Shown piece after piece: positions 27,360 through 34,543 of a stretch of DNA of 60,077 nt. How positions within the stretch are numbered: the stretch's first letter is position 1; the number at the start of each line of letters is the position of its first letter. The notes under the pieces were generated by a model that saw nothing but the letters and a program-made list of their open reading frames with translations, was not told the DNA's origin and did no database searches. The position numbers and the translations under genes are program-made. The stretch comes from DASZMX01 sp035551475 (GTDB lineage Bacteria > Verrucomicrobiota > Verrucomicrobiia > Limisphaerales > Palsa-1400), in contig DASZMX010000040.1 in NCBI GenBank assembly GCA_035551475.1, forward strand, positions 1 to 60,077, written 5' to 3'.

Positions 27360-27790
27360 TCGTGGGCGATTTCGTCCGAAAGTTGGTTGGAACCCCCCGC
27401 TTGGCTGGGAAAATGTTCCGCCATTAACTTGCCCGCGCGCGCGATGCCGTGGCGCAAACCCTCGGTAAAATCATCTTGGCGGAAATATCCGGACATTTCG
27501 TCCGCCACTTCGCGCCAAAAGGAGTCGCCGCATTTGGCGTGGACTTCACGATCGCCAATGATGGCAAATTTTCGGACGCGCGGCGCCACGAAAATCAAGA
27601 CGCCATTGCGCTCGGTCGTCCGATCCATTTTCAATTTCACAAACTGCTCCTGCGCTGCTGCCACGGGGTCAGCGGGCTCTTTGCGCGTGATAAACACCCG
27701 TATTTCGCCGCGCATCTTGCGTTCGGCGTCACCGATGCTTTTGACGACCGCATCGTGTTGCAATTTGCTGAGAAAATCGCGCGCTCTCAT
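27356..27790 (-). CDS. Cytoplasmic TPM-domain protein
   Basis: A 144-residue protein. IGDAERKMRGEIRVFITRKE, TTERNGVLIFVAPRVRKFAIIGDREVH and DEMSGYFRQDDFTEGLRHGI are the TPM (TLP18.3/Psb32/MOLO-1) domain pattern. It has neither signal peptide nor Gly-rich tail, unlike its upstream neighbour, so it likely stays in the cytoplasm. The ATG at 27790 overlaps the stop of the first TPM gene by one base (TGATG). The paired arrangement, an exported TPM protein plus a soluble one after lemA, is common in bacteria, but its molecular role is unclear. Confidence 0.85.
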   Translation of the reverse strand: MRARDFLSKLQHDAVVKSIGDAERKMRGEIRVFITRKEPADPVAAAQEQFVKLKMDRTTERNGVLIFVAPRVRKFAIIGDREVHAKCGDSFWREVADEMSGYFRQDDFTEGLRHGIARAGKLMAEHFPSQAGGSNQLSDEIAHD

Positions 27791-28536
27791 CACCAGCTTC
27801 CTCCCGCGCCGCCGCCACCCGAACTGCCTCCGCCTCCTGAAAACCCGGAAAAGCCGCCGCCGCCACCACCCCCGCCGCCTCCCCAGCCACCGCCGTAGTA
27901 ACCACCCCATCCTCCGCCGCCCAGCATCCAGCCGCGACGCCGGAAAAAAAGGCGCGAGATGGCAAACAAGACGATGATAATAAAAATCACCGACGATTGC
28001 AGTTGGCCGCCGCGGCGTTGTCGCCTGTCATGCACGGTTTGCCCCGTGCCTTTGTATTCGCCGCGGGTCGCCGCTAAAATGTCGTTTACCGCGGCGCTCA
28101 GGCCCCCCGCATAATCGCCTTGTTTAAATCTCGGCGTGGCGTCCTGCTCCATGATGGTTTTGCAAAGGGCATCGGGCAAAACTGCTTCCAATCCGTAGCC
28201 GGTGGTTAGAAAATATTTGTGGTCCTGCACAAAAACGAAAAGGACCGCCCCATTGTTTTTCTCCTTTTGTCCAACTTTCCACGAACGGAAGACCCGCACC
28301 GTATAATCCGCAATATCCGAGTCCGATTGCATTTTCGGATAGATCGCCACCACGATTTGGTTGCCCGTCTGCCGCTCGAACTCCGCCAGTTGCTCATTCA
28401 AGTTATGCGCCGTCTGCGCGGGGACGACGTTGGCGTAATCGTTGAAGTAGGCGGCCGGCGCCGCAGGTAGGGTCTCCGCTGCCGACGCCGCCATCGCCCA
28501 GCAAACCGCCCACCAGACAGTGAGAAAACGGATCAT
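27790..28536 (-). CDS. Exported TPM-domain membrane protein with Gly-rich tail
   Basis: A 248-residue protein. The signal peptide runs to about residue 20 (MIRFLTVWWAVCWAMAASAA). The TPM domain covers about 30-160 (YFNDYANVVPAQTAHNLNEQ, QIVVAIYPKM, NNGAVLFVFVQDHKYFLTTG, GYGLEAVLPDALC, GDYAGGLSAAVNDIL). A single membrane helix SSVIFIIIVLFAISRLFF follows, then a cytoplasmic tail of almost pure Gly/Ser/Trp/Tyr. This layout equals the YgcG-type proteins. The tail makes the opposite strand proline-rich, which gives false reading frames. It overlaps lemA by 4 nt (ATGA), so lemA, this gene and the next TPM gene form one operon. Confidence 0.9.
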   Translation of the reverse strand: MIRFLTVWWAVCWAMAASAAETLPAAPAAYFNDYANVVPAQTAHNLNEQLAEFERQTGNQIVVAIYPKMQSDSDIADYTVRVFRSWKVGQKEKNNGAVLFVFVQDHKYFLTTGYGLEAVLPDALCKTIMEQDATPRFKQGDYAGGLSAAVNDILAATRGEYKGTGQTVHDRRQRRGGQLQSSVIFIIIVLFAISRLFFRRRGWMLGGGGWGGYYGGGWGGGGGGGGGGFSGFSGGGGSSGGGGAGGSW

Positions 28537-29168
28537 TTATTGGTGGCGTTATTGCCGCCGAAATTGAACTGCACCTTCGGCGCCGTTTCCGCGCCGGCGG
28601 CCGCGGCGAAATAGGGCTTCTCATGGAATCCAACCGCGGCCGCGTAAAAGACCGCCGGGAACGATTTGATCGCTGTGTCGTAGTTTTGCACGGCATCATT
28701 AAAATCGCGGCGCGCGACCGCAATGCGATTTTCCGTGCCTTCCAATTGCGCCTGCAATCCCATGAAACTGGCGTTCGCCTTCAAATCGGGATAACGCTCC
28801 ACCACCACCAGCAAGCGCGAGAGTGCGGAGGAGAGTTGGCCTTGGGCATGGTCGAACTCTGCGAGCTTCGCCCCGTCGGCCGGGGCGTGACTAGGGTCGA
28901 TTTTCACCTGGCCCACCGAGGCCCGCGCGTCAGCGATTTCCGTCAGCGTGGATTTCTCGAAATTCGCCGCGCCCGACACTGTCGCCACGAGATTAGGCAC
29001 CAGGTCAGCGCGCCGTTGGTAATCATTTTGCACCTGCGCCCATGTGCTGTTCACCCCTTGGTCAAGTCGCACCAGGCGGTTATAGCTTCCTCCGGCAATC
29101 GCGACGATCACCAGCACGATGAACCCCACCGCCGCCAACACTCCGCAGCCAATCGCAATTTTTTTCAT
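28533..29168 (-). CDS. lemA: LemA family protein
   Basis: A 211-residue protein with one N-terminal membrane helix (IAIGCGVLAAVGFIVLVIVA) followed by YNRLVRLDQGVNSTWAQVQ and YQRRADLVPNLVATVSG, the LemA signature. Then come LSRLLVVVERYPDLKAN, LEGTENRIAVARRDFNDAVQ and YDTAIKSFPAV, completing the helical bundle. The C-terminal tail FNFGGNNATNK is short and polar. LemA proteins sit in the membrane with a TPM partner; their biochemical role is not settled. It is the first gene of the lemA-TPM-TPM operon. Confidence 0.95.
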   Translation of the reverse strand: MKKIAIGCGVLAAVGFIVLVIVAIAGGSYNRLVRLDQGVNSTWAQVQNDYQRRADLVPNLVATVSGAANFEKSTLTEIADARASVGQVKIDPSHAPADGAKLAEFDHAQGQLSSALSRLLVVVERYPDLKANASFMGLQAQLEGTENRIAVARRDFNDAVQNYDTAIKSFPAVFYAAAVGFHEKPYFAAAAGAETAPKVQFNFGGNNATNK

Positions 29169-29285
29169 AAATTATTGATCCGTCCTTCGCACGATAGCGC
29201 CCCTGTTTTCCGCCACAATTATAATGCGCTCCCTAAATTGTAGCCCTCCTGCTGCCGGCGCACGCGTTTTTTAAAGCTACCAATT

Positions 29286-29307
29286 CTTTGTCATACCTAT
29301 AACAAAG
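29286..29307. promoter_or_regulatory. Inverted repeat CTTTGT-N10-ACAAAG
   Basis: A perfect 6-bp inverted repeat (29286-29291 and 29302-29307) with a 10-bp spacer that contains CCTATA. It lies in the 220-bp gap between divergent lemA (start 29168) and the exported-protein gene (start 29390). A TTGACA hexamer follows at 29339-29344 but has no good -10 partner. It could be an operator; chance cannot be excluded. Confidence 0.25.
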
Positions 29308-29389
29308 TTTGGTCGTGCCTGCGGGTCTGGGATTTCATTTGACATATTCGACGGCCTGCCTAGGCTGGCGCGAAAACCAGTCGATTCCT

Positions 29390-31639
29390 ATGCGCATTCC
29401 ATCTTTAGGCAGCTTTTTGGCAGCTTGCGGCCTCGTGACCGGGCTGTTTTCCTCATCGGTTCAGGCCGCGTCCTCCATTGTTCTCGCGGGGAGCTACGCC
29501 GATAAATTGGTAAATGACCCGGACTTGGGCCTAAGCGTCGTGACCACGGGCTCGGCCTCCGTGCAGGTCAGCATCCCGTTGGCGGGGGTTGATATTTCCA
29601 GCTTCGACGAAAGCACGGGGTTTGATTTAGAGGCGGGGCCGCTTTCCCTTAGTTTTAGCCTGGGCGATGATCCGCATTATACTCCGGGACGCAAAACGGC
29701 GACCTTTCGCGATTCCGATTCTGGCGCCAGCTTGACGGTCACTTGGACGGCTGCGTCGATCGTTGTGTCGGGCAAGTCACCGACGGATGCTTTTGGCGCC
29801 GAAGGCACCTACGGCAACCCCGGAACGCCGGGTGTCACGCATTTTTCGGATACGCTTGCGGTCACTGTTTCGCTGGGTGATTTCAGTTCGCCGGAGTATG
29901 AAGTGGACATCTCGGGCAAAAATACCGACGTGGAAAAGGGCAATGACGATGTGGGCTTCAATTCTCTCGAATCCGGCAGTTTCACGGGCGCGGCGGATTT
30001 TACCGCGCCGGTGGTGACGATCGCCTCTCCGAAATCCAATTCCAAAACGAGCGCCGACGGGACGATCACCATCAAAGGGACCGCCAGCGACAACCTCGCG
30101 TTGAACACCGTTTCCATCCAGCTCAATGGCGGCGATCCCACCACCATTTTCGATTCCGCCGACAATGATAACGGCCCGGTGAAATCCACCAGTTGGTCGG
30201 TGACGATTGATCCGGGTGATTATCCGGACGAAATCGAAGGGCTCAATGTGCTCTATGTCACCGCGCAAGACAGTTCGGGGAATTCCAAGGTGGCGCTGTT
30301 TTATTTCATTTACTCGAAACCTGAGCCGTTGTCCCTCACGGTCAATCCGGGCGGCTCGGTGAGCGGGTTGGTAAACGGCAACACTTATCTTACCGGCACG
30401 GTTTATCCCGCGGTGGCCACGCCGAGCAATGGCTGGATTTTTGGCGGTTGGATGGACGAGAACAACAACGTCATCTCGGCGCTGCCGAAACTGAATTTTA
30501 ACATGCACGCTGGCGCCGGCTTGACGGCTAACTTTCTGACGAGCCCTTACCCCGCCAAGAGCGCCACTTACGTGGGCTTGTTCAGCGCGGACGATGGCCT
30601 TACCCCCACGAACGCCGGTTACATGGCGGTGACTCTCGGGCACAACGGCGCGTGGACGGCGAAGCTGCTGATCGGCGCAGGCTCGTATCCGATCAGCGGC
30701 CAATTCGGGGATGACTCGATGGGCGGCATTTCCAGCGGGGTGATCATCAATCCCAAGACGAAGCCGCTGCTGGTGTTGCTTTCCCTGGATGCCAGCGCCA
30801 ATCCCACGGAAATGGCGTTGACGATTTCCAGTTTCGCGAGTTCCGCCGGAGGCGATCCAGTATGGACGGCCTCGTCGCAGAAACTCTTCCTTTGCGGGCC
30901 GGCCACTCCCGCCCCAACCGTGGGCCGCTATAATATTGCGCTGCCCGGTTTGCCGGCCTCCGTTGATGGCCAGAGTGGGTTGGTGGTTAGCAACGGGCCC
31001 TACGGTTACGGATATGCCAGCGCCACCTTGGACGCCAAGGGGAACGTGGTGTTCGTGGCAAATCTTCCCGATAACACATCGGCGTTTTCCTTCTCGACTT
31101 TTCTGACCACGGACGGACGTTTTCCCTTCTACGCCTCGCTTTACAAAGGCAAAGGAATTGTCGGCGGCTGGATGATCTTCACGAATGATGCGGTCAATCT
31201 TTACCAGGTGGAAAGCACCGAGCAGGGCGCTTGGATTGCGCTTCCTGGCGCCCTCAAGGCATATCCGAATGGGTTTTCGACCGACGAAACGCCCTTCGAT
31301 CAAATTGCCGGCGGCGAACTCTATATTCCCCTGAAAAAGGGCGTCCCGCTCTTCGGCCAGGCCAATGCGGTCACATTTGCGTTCGATCTTTATGGCGGCG
31401 CGCAGTCGTTCGCTTTCAATCCGGCCAAGGACACCTTTGCGCTTACCGCCCCGGCGAGCGCATCCTTTAATCCCGCCACCGGCATTCTCACTGGCGCCAT
31501 GCCTTACCTGAAGCCGAAGGTTCTGAATAAGTTTTCCGGGATATACCTCATCGGCAAGGGCGTTGGATATGGGTTTATGGATTACGGAATCCCGTTCACA
31601 TTTTACCCCACGCCGGTTCTGGGCATTCCGGCGCAATAA
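29390..31639 (+). CDS. Exported multidomain protein with Ig-like and repeated beta modules
   Basis: A 749-residue protein. The ATG at 29390 gives a signal peptide (MRIPSLGSFLAACGLVTGLF...SVQA). An upstream start at 29309 would bury it. After an N-terminal beta region, an Ig/Big-like domain lies at about residues 205-310 (APVVTIASPKSNSKTSADGT, VLYVTAQDSSGNSKVALF), then a Gly-rich repeat domain (VNPGGSVSGLVNGNTYLTG, WIFGGWMDENNNV). Residues about 365-615 contain a beta module (YVGLFSAD...NAGYMAVTL...NGAW...SGQF; GRYNIALPG; RFPFYASLYKGKG) that is also present at the visible end of the giant protein at 1-540. No catalytic motif is evident. Likely surface-exposed; function unknown. Confidence 0.75.
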   Translation: MRIPSLGSFLAACGLVTGLFSSSVQAASSIVLAGSYADKLVNDPDLGLSVVTTGSASVQVSIPLAGVDISSFDESTGFDLEAGPLSLSFSLGDDPHYTPGRKTATFRDSDSGASLTVTWTAASIVVSGKSPTDAFGAEGTYGNPGTPGVTHFSDTLAVTVSLGDFSSPEYEVDISGKNTDVEKGNDDVGFNSLESGSFTGAADFTAPVVTIASPKSNSKTSADGTITIKGTASDNLALNTVSIQLNGGDPTTIFDSADNDNGPVKSTSWSVTIDPGDYPDEIEGLNVLYVTAQDSSGNSKVALFYFIYSKPEPLSLTVNPGGSVSGLVNGNTYLTGTVYPAVATPSNGWIFGGWMDENNNVISALPKLNFNMHAGAGLTANFLTSPYPAKSATYVGLFSADDGLTPTNAGYMAVTLGHNGAWTAKLLIGAGSYPISGQFGDDSMGGISSGVIINPKTKPLLVLLSLDASANPTEMALTISSFASSAGGDPVWTASSQKLFLCGPATPAPTVGRYNIALPGLPASVDGQSGLVVSNGPYGYGYASATLDAKGNVVFVANLPDNTSAFSFSTFLTTDGRFPFYASLYKGKGIVGGWMIFTNDAVNLYQVESTEQGAWIALPGALKAYPNGFSTDETPFDQIAGGELYIPLKKGVPLFGQANAVTFAFDLYGGAQSFAFNPAKDTFALTAPASASFNPATGILTGAMPYLKPKVLNKFSGIYLIGKGVGYGFMDYGIPFTFYPTPVLGIPAQ

Positions 31640-31654
31640 GCGGCCGGGCGGAAC

Positions 31655-32626
31655 TTAAGCCCGCAGTTGCGCGGCGATTTTCTCGCCGAGGGCGGCCGCG
31701 TCGCTGACTGCGCCTGCGGCGTCGGCGCGGCGCGGCGGCTCGGTCAAAAACGAAATCGCGCGGAGACGCAGTTGCCCGTTCTCCACCGAGGCGTGCGCGC
31801 CCACTGGGGATTGACAGCCGCCGCCCATGGCCCGCAGGAAGGAACGCTCCGCCAGCACGCTTTGCAGCGTTTCCTCATGGTTTAGGGCGTGACAAACTTT
31901 TCCGACGCGCTCGTCTCCGGCGCGCGCCTCCAGGCCAATGGCGCCCTGGCCGACACAGGGAAGCATCGTGTCCAAGTCAAGCATTACGGCCCGCAATCCC
32001 GCCGGCGCCAATTCGCCTTCCAACGCGCCCTCGCGGTTAAGGGTAACGCCCAGGCGCCCCAGGCCCGCCACCGCCAGGATGGTGGCATCCATTTCGGCTT
32101 GGCTCGCGAGTTTTTGCAAGCGCGTGGGAACATTGCCGCGAATTTCCATCGCCTTGAAATCCGGACGCGCCGCCAGGATTTGCGCTTTGCGCCGCGTGCT
32201 GCTTGTCGCGAACGAGATGCCGGCGGGGAAATTCTTCAAATCGAGGCGCGGCGGAAATCCGCGGGCCGGCCCCCCTTCTGCACGGTAGATCCACACGTCC
32301 CGCACGTCCGCGCGTTCGCCGGCCACGCCGGCCAGAATCAGCCCGTCCGGCAGTTCTGTCGGCAAATCTTTCAACGAATGCACGGCAAAATCCGCGCTGC
32401 CATCCAGCAGCGCAATTTCCAATTCCTTCGTGAATAATCCCCGCGGCAGGGTCGCGTCGACGCGGGACATGGACGCGGTTTGCAATTTGTCCCCGGTGGT
32501 CTTGATGATGTTGAGCTCGAACGCCAGATCGGGGCAAACTTTCCGGCACTTCGCCAGCACGGTGTTGGCCTGCGCCAGCGCCAGGGCGCTGCCGCGGGTG
32601 GCAATTTTGATCGGGCGTGAACTCAT
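31655..32626 (-). CDS. hemC: Hydroxymethylbilane synthase (porphobilinogen deaminase)
   Basis: A 323-residue protein. KIATRGSALALAQANTVLAK, INIIKTTGDK-like NIIKTTGDKLQ, GLFTKELEIALLDGSADFAV, HSLKDLPTELPDGL and ATSSTRRKAQILAARPD are family signatures. GGGCQSPVGAHA holds the Cys that carries the dipyrromethane cofactor. It joins four porphobilinogen units into hydroxymethylbilane in the cytoplasm, the shared precursor of heme, siroheme and cobalamin. The ATG at 32626 overlaps the hemA stop by 4 nt (ATGA); a TTG three codons earlier is less likely. It is the last gene of the ccsA/hemX-hemA-hemC operon. Confidence 0.97.
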   Translation of the reverse strand: MSSRPIKIATRGSALALAQANTVLAKCRKVCPDLAFELNIIKTTGDKLQTASMSRVDATLPRGLFTKELEIALLDGSADFAVHSLKDLPTELPDGLILAGVAGERADVRDVWIYRAEGGPARGFPPRLDLKNFPAGISFATSSTRRKAQILAARPDFKAMEIRGNVPTRLQKLASQAEMDATILAVAGLGRLGVTLNREGALEGELAPAGLRAVMLDLDTMLPCVGQGAIGLEARAGDERVGKVCHALNHEETLQSVLAERSFLRAMGGGCQSPVGAHASVENGQLRLRAISFLTEPPRRADAAGAVSDAAALGEKIAAQLRA

Positions 32627-33669
32627 GTTTGACAAGGATGGCAGCCGGCTCCGGGGGCGGCCTGTGGTGTGGTTAATCCCAATGTTCTCGCTTTTTCCCG
32701 GATTATTTCATGGCAGCGTTTTGCTTCCGTCTCGCGCTGTTTGAGGTAATCGTCCGCCAACGCCTGCAAATCGTCGATGTTATACAGGTAAACATTCTCC
32801 AGGAAGTTCACCGCCGGATCGATGTCGCGCGGCGCCGCGATGTCGATGAGCAGCAGAGGGCGGTTTTTGCGCGCCTTCATCAACGGCTCCAGCTTCGCCC
32901 TGTCAATCACGTAATGCGGCGCGGACGTCGCGCTGATGACAATGTCGATGTTCGCAAATTCCTGCGCCCACTCGTCGAAATGAATCGCGCGCCCGTTTAA
33001 TTCCTGGGCCAGCGCCACGGCCCGCTCATGCGAGCGATTGGACACGATGATGCTGTGCGCGCCGCGGCTGAGCAGGGCTCGCGCGGTCTTTTCGCTGGTC
33101 TCGCCGGCGCCAATCACCATCACCTGGTGATCGCTCAACGTGCTGAAAATCTTCTGCGCCAGCTCCACCGCCACCGAGCCCACCGAGACGCTGCCGCGCT
33201 GGATATTCGTTTCCGTGCGAAGCTGTTTCGCCACGTTGAACGCTTTTTGAAAGGCTTTGTTCAGGCGCGGCCCGGTTTGCCGGTGCTGCAACGCCACCTC
33301 GTAGGCTTTTTTTAATTGCCCCAAAATTTCTGTTTCCCCGAGCACCATCGAATCCAGCCCGCTGGCCACCGCAAACAGATGCTCCACGCTGCGCGGGTCC
33401 GAGTAGCCGTAGAGCTCCGGTTCGGTGTCGCCTGTATAACGCTCGAGCAGAAAGCGGCGCAAGGCGGGGAGGGCCTCCCGTTCGGGCGTTTGCGTGGCGG
33501 CATAAATCTCCACCCGGTTGCACGTCGAGAGAATGGCCGCTTCCTCCGCCAGGCCGCGGCTGCGAATTTCCGCCAGCGCCGCGGGAATGGCCGCATCCGC
33601 AAACGCAAACTTTTCCCGCACTTCCACGGGGGAGGTGCGATGGCTCAGGCCAATGACAAGAATCGGCAT
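32623..33669 (-). CDS. hemA: Glutamyl-tRNA reductase, short C-terminus
   Basis: A 348-residue protein. VIGLSHRTSPVEVREKF, ILSTCNRVEIYAAT (catalytic Cys), GLDSMVLGETEILGQLKKAY, SVGSVAVELAQKIF and VMVIGAGETSEKTARAL (NADPH site) are all intact. It reduces glutamyl-tRNA(Glu) to glutamate-1-semialdehyde, the first step of the C5 tetrapyrrole route. Most bacterial enzymes have 410-430 residues; this one stops soon after the linker helix (KRCHEIIREKARTLGL), lacking most of the C-terminal dimerisation domain. Chlamydial HemA proteins, from the same superphylum, are similarly short. hemC starts within the stop codon, so no lost extension is hidden downstream. Confidence 0.95.
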   Translation of the reverse strand: MPILVIGLSHRTSPVEVREKFAFADAAIPAALAEIRSRGLAEEAAILSTCNRVEIYAATQTPEREALPALRRFLLERYTGDTEPELYGYSDPRSVEHLFAVASGLDSMVLGETEILGQLKKAYEVALQHRQTGPRLNKAFQKAFNVAKQLRTETNIQRGSVSVGSVAVELAQKIFSTLSDHQVMVIGAGETSEKTARALLSRGAHSIIVSNRSHERAVALAQELNGRAIHFDEWAQEFANIDIVISATSAPHYVIDRAKLEPLMKARKNRPLLLIDIAAPRDIDPAVNFLENVYLYNIDDLQALADDYLKQRETEAKRCHEIIREKARTLGLTTPQAAPGAGCHPCQT

Positions 33670-33672
33670 GGC

Positions 33673-34497
33673 TTAGAAACGATGCGCCGGCGACAGCAGG
33701 TTCACTCCCCAGAACGTCAAGACCACAAACGCGAAACTCCCAACCGCGCCCCAGGCGAAGCGCCGCCCGGTCTGCGCGAAACGCCCGTGCATGACCAGCA
33801 GCCCGAGATAAATGGCCCACACCAAAGCCGACCAAATCACCTTGGGATCATGGCCCACGTTCGGTTCCGGGTGTTCGCGCAAGAGCGCCGGGCTGAACGC
33901 CAGCCCCACCGTCAGCAGGATAAATCCCGCCCAGAGCAGCCGGCTCGTGATTTTTTCCAGGCGATCAATCGGCGGCATGGCCGAGAACACCGCGCGCAGC
34001 TTGTGGAACTTGAGATTATGCTCCTGAGTCAAATACATGACTCCGGCGACAGCGCTCAGGCCAAACGCCCCATACGAAAGCAACGCCAGCGCGGCGTGCA
34101 GGCTGACGAGGCCGCCGCCAAATTCCGGCCGCCCGGAATGCGGAGGGTCGAGCCCCGGCATCAAGGCAAAGACGCCCAGGGCAAAAACCACCGGCGCCGC
34201 GAACGCTCCCAAAAAACGCAATTTCGGCCACAGCCCCACGCCGAGGTAGGCGGCGACAATCGTCCAGACGACAAAGGTGACCGCTTCGTAAAGGTTATTG
34301 ACAGGGCAGCGATTCAGGTCGAAACCCCGCGTGAGCATCGCCACGGTGTGCAGCACGAACCCCGCGGCGAACAACGCGTAATTGACGAAGTCGTGCTGGC
34401 GGAATCCTTTCCGCCACAGGAAAACCGAATACACCACGCTCCCGCCGTAGCACAGCACAGCGAGCAAAAAGAAATGTCGATCCGTCCACCAACTCAC
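33673..34497 (-). CDS. CcsA/HemX-like cytochrome c assembly family membrane protein
   Basis: A 274-residue protein with about eight membrane helices. VLHTVAMLTRGFDLNRCPVN, NLYEAVTFVVWTIV, SLHAALALLSYGAFGLSAVA, DPKVIWSALVWAIYLGLLV and WGVNLLSPAHRF follow the CcsA/CcmC/HemX order. The Trp-rich WGxxWxWD heme-binding motif of true CcsA is reduced to VGHDPKVIW, so it may act like HemX, a membrane protein that controls HemA levels in Bacillus, rather than in cytochrome c maturation. It starts 3 bp upstream of hemA, which supports the HemX reading. The choice between the two roles is open. Confidence 0.85.
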   Translation of the reverse strand: MSWWTDRHFFLLAVLCYGGSVVYSVFLWRKGFRQHDFVNYALFAAGFVLHTVAMLTRGFDLNRCPVNNLYEAVTFVVWTIVAAYLGVGLWPKLRFLGAFAAPVVFALGVFALMPGLDPPHSGRPEFGGGLVSLHAALALLSYGAFGLSAVAGVMYLTQEHNLKFHKLRAVFSAMPPIDRLEKITSRLLWAGFILLTVGLAFSPALLREHPEPNVGHDPKVIWSALVWAIYLGLLVMHGRFAQTGRRFAWGAVGSFAFVVLTFWGVNLLSPAHRF

Positions 34498-34543
34498 CCT
34501 GCCAGCATAAGGCCGCCGGCCTCATGGACGCAATCGCGAAGCC

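Noticed and set aside
29339..29366. Sigma-70 promoter TTGACA before the exported-protein gene
   Set aside because: Only a weak TAGGCT lies at a usable distance, so the pair is not convincing.
29777..31636. Minus-strand open frame of about 620 codons over the exported protein at 29390
   Set aside because: The product is Arg/Gly/His-rich shadow sequence; the plus frame has a signal peptide and recognisable beta domains.
32600..32640. Frameshift hiding a HemA dimerisation domain
   Set aside because: hemC starts within the hemA stop codon and its N-terminus is complete, leaving no room for a missing segment.
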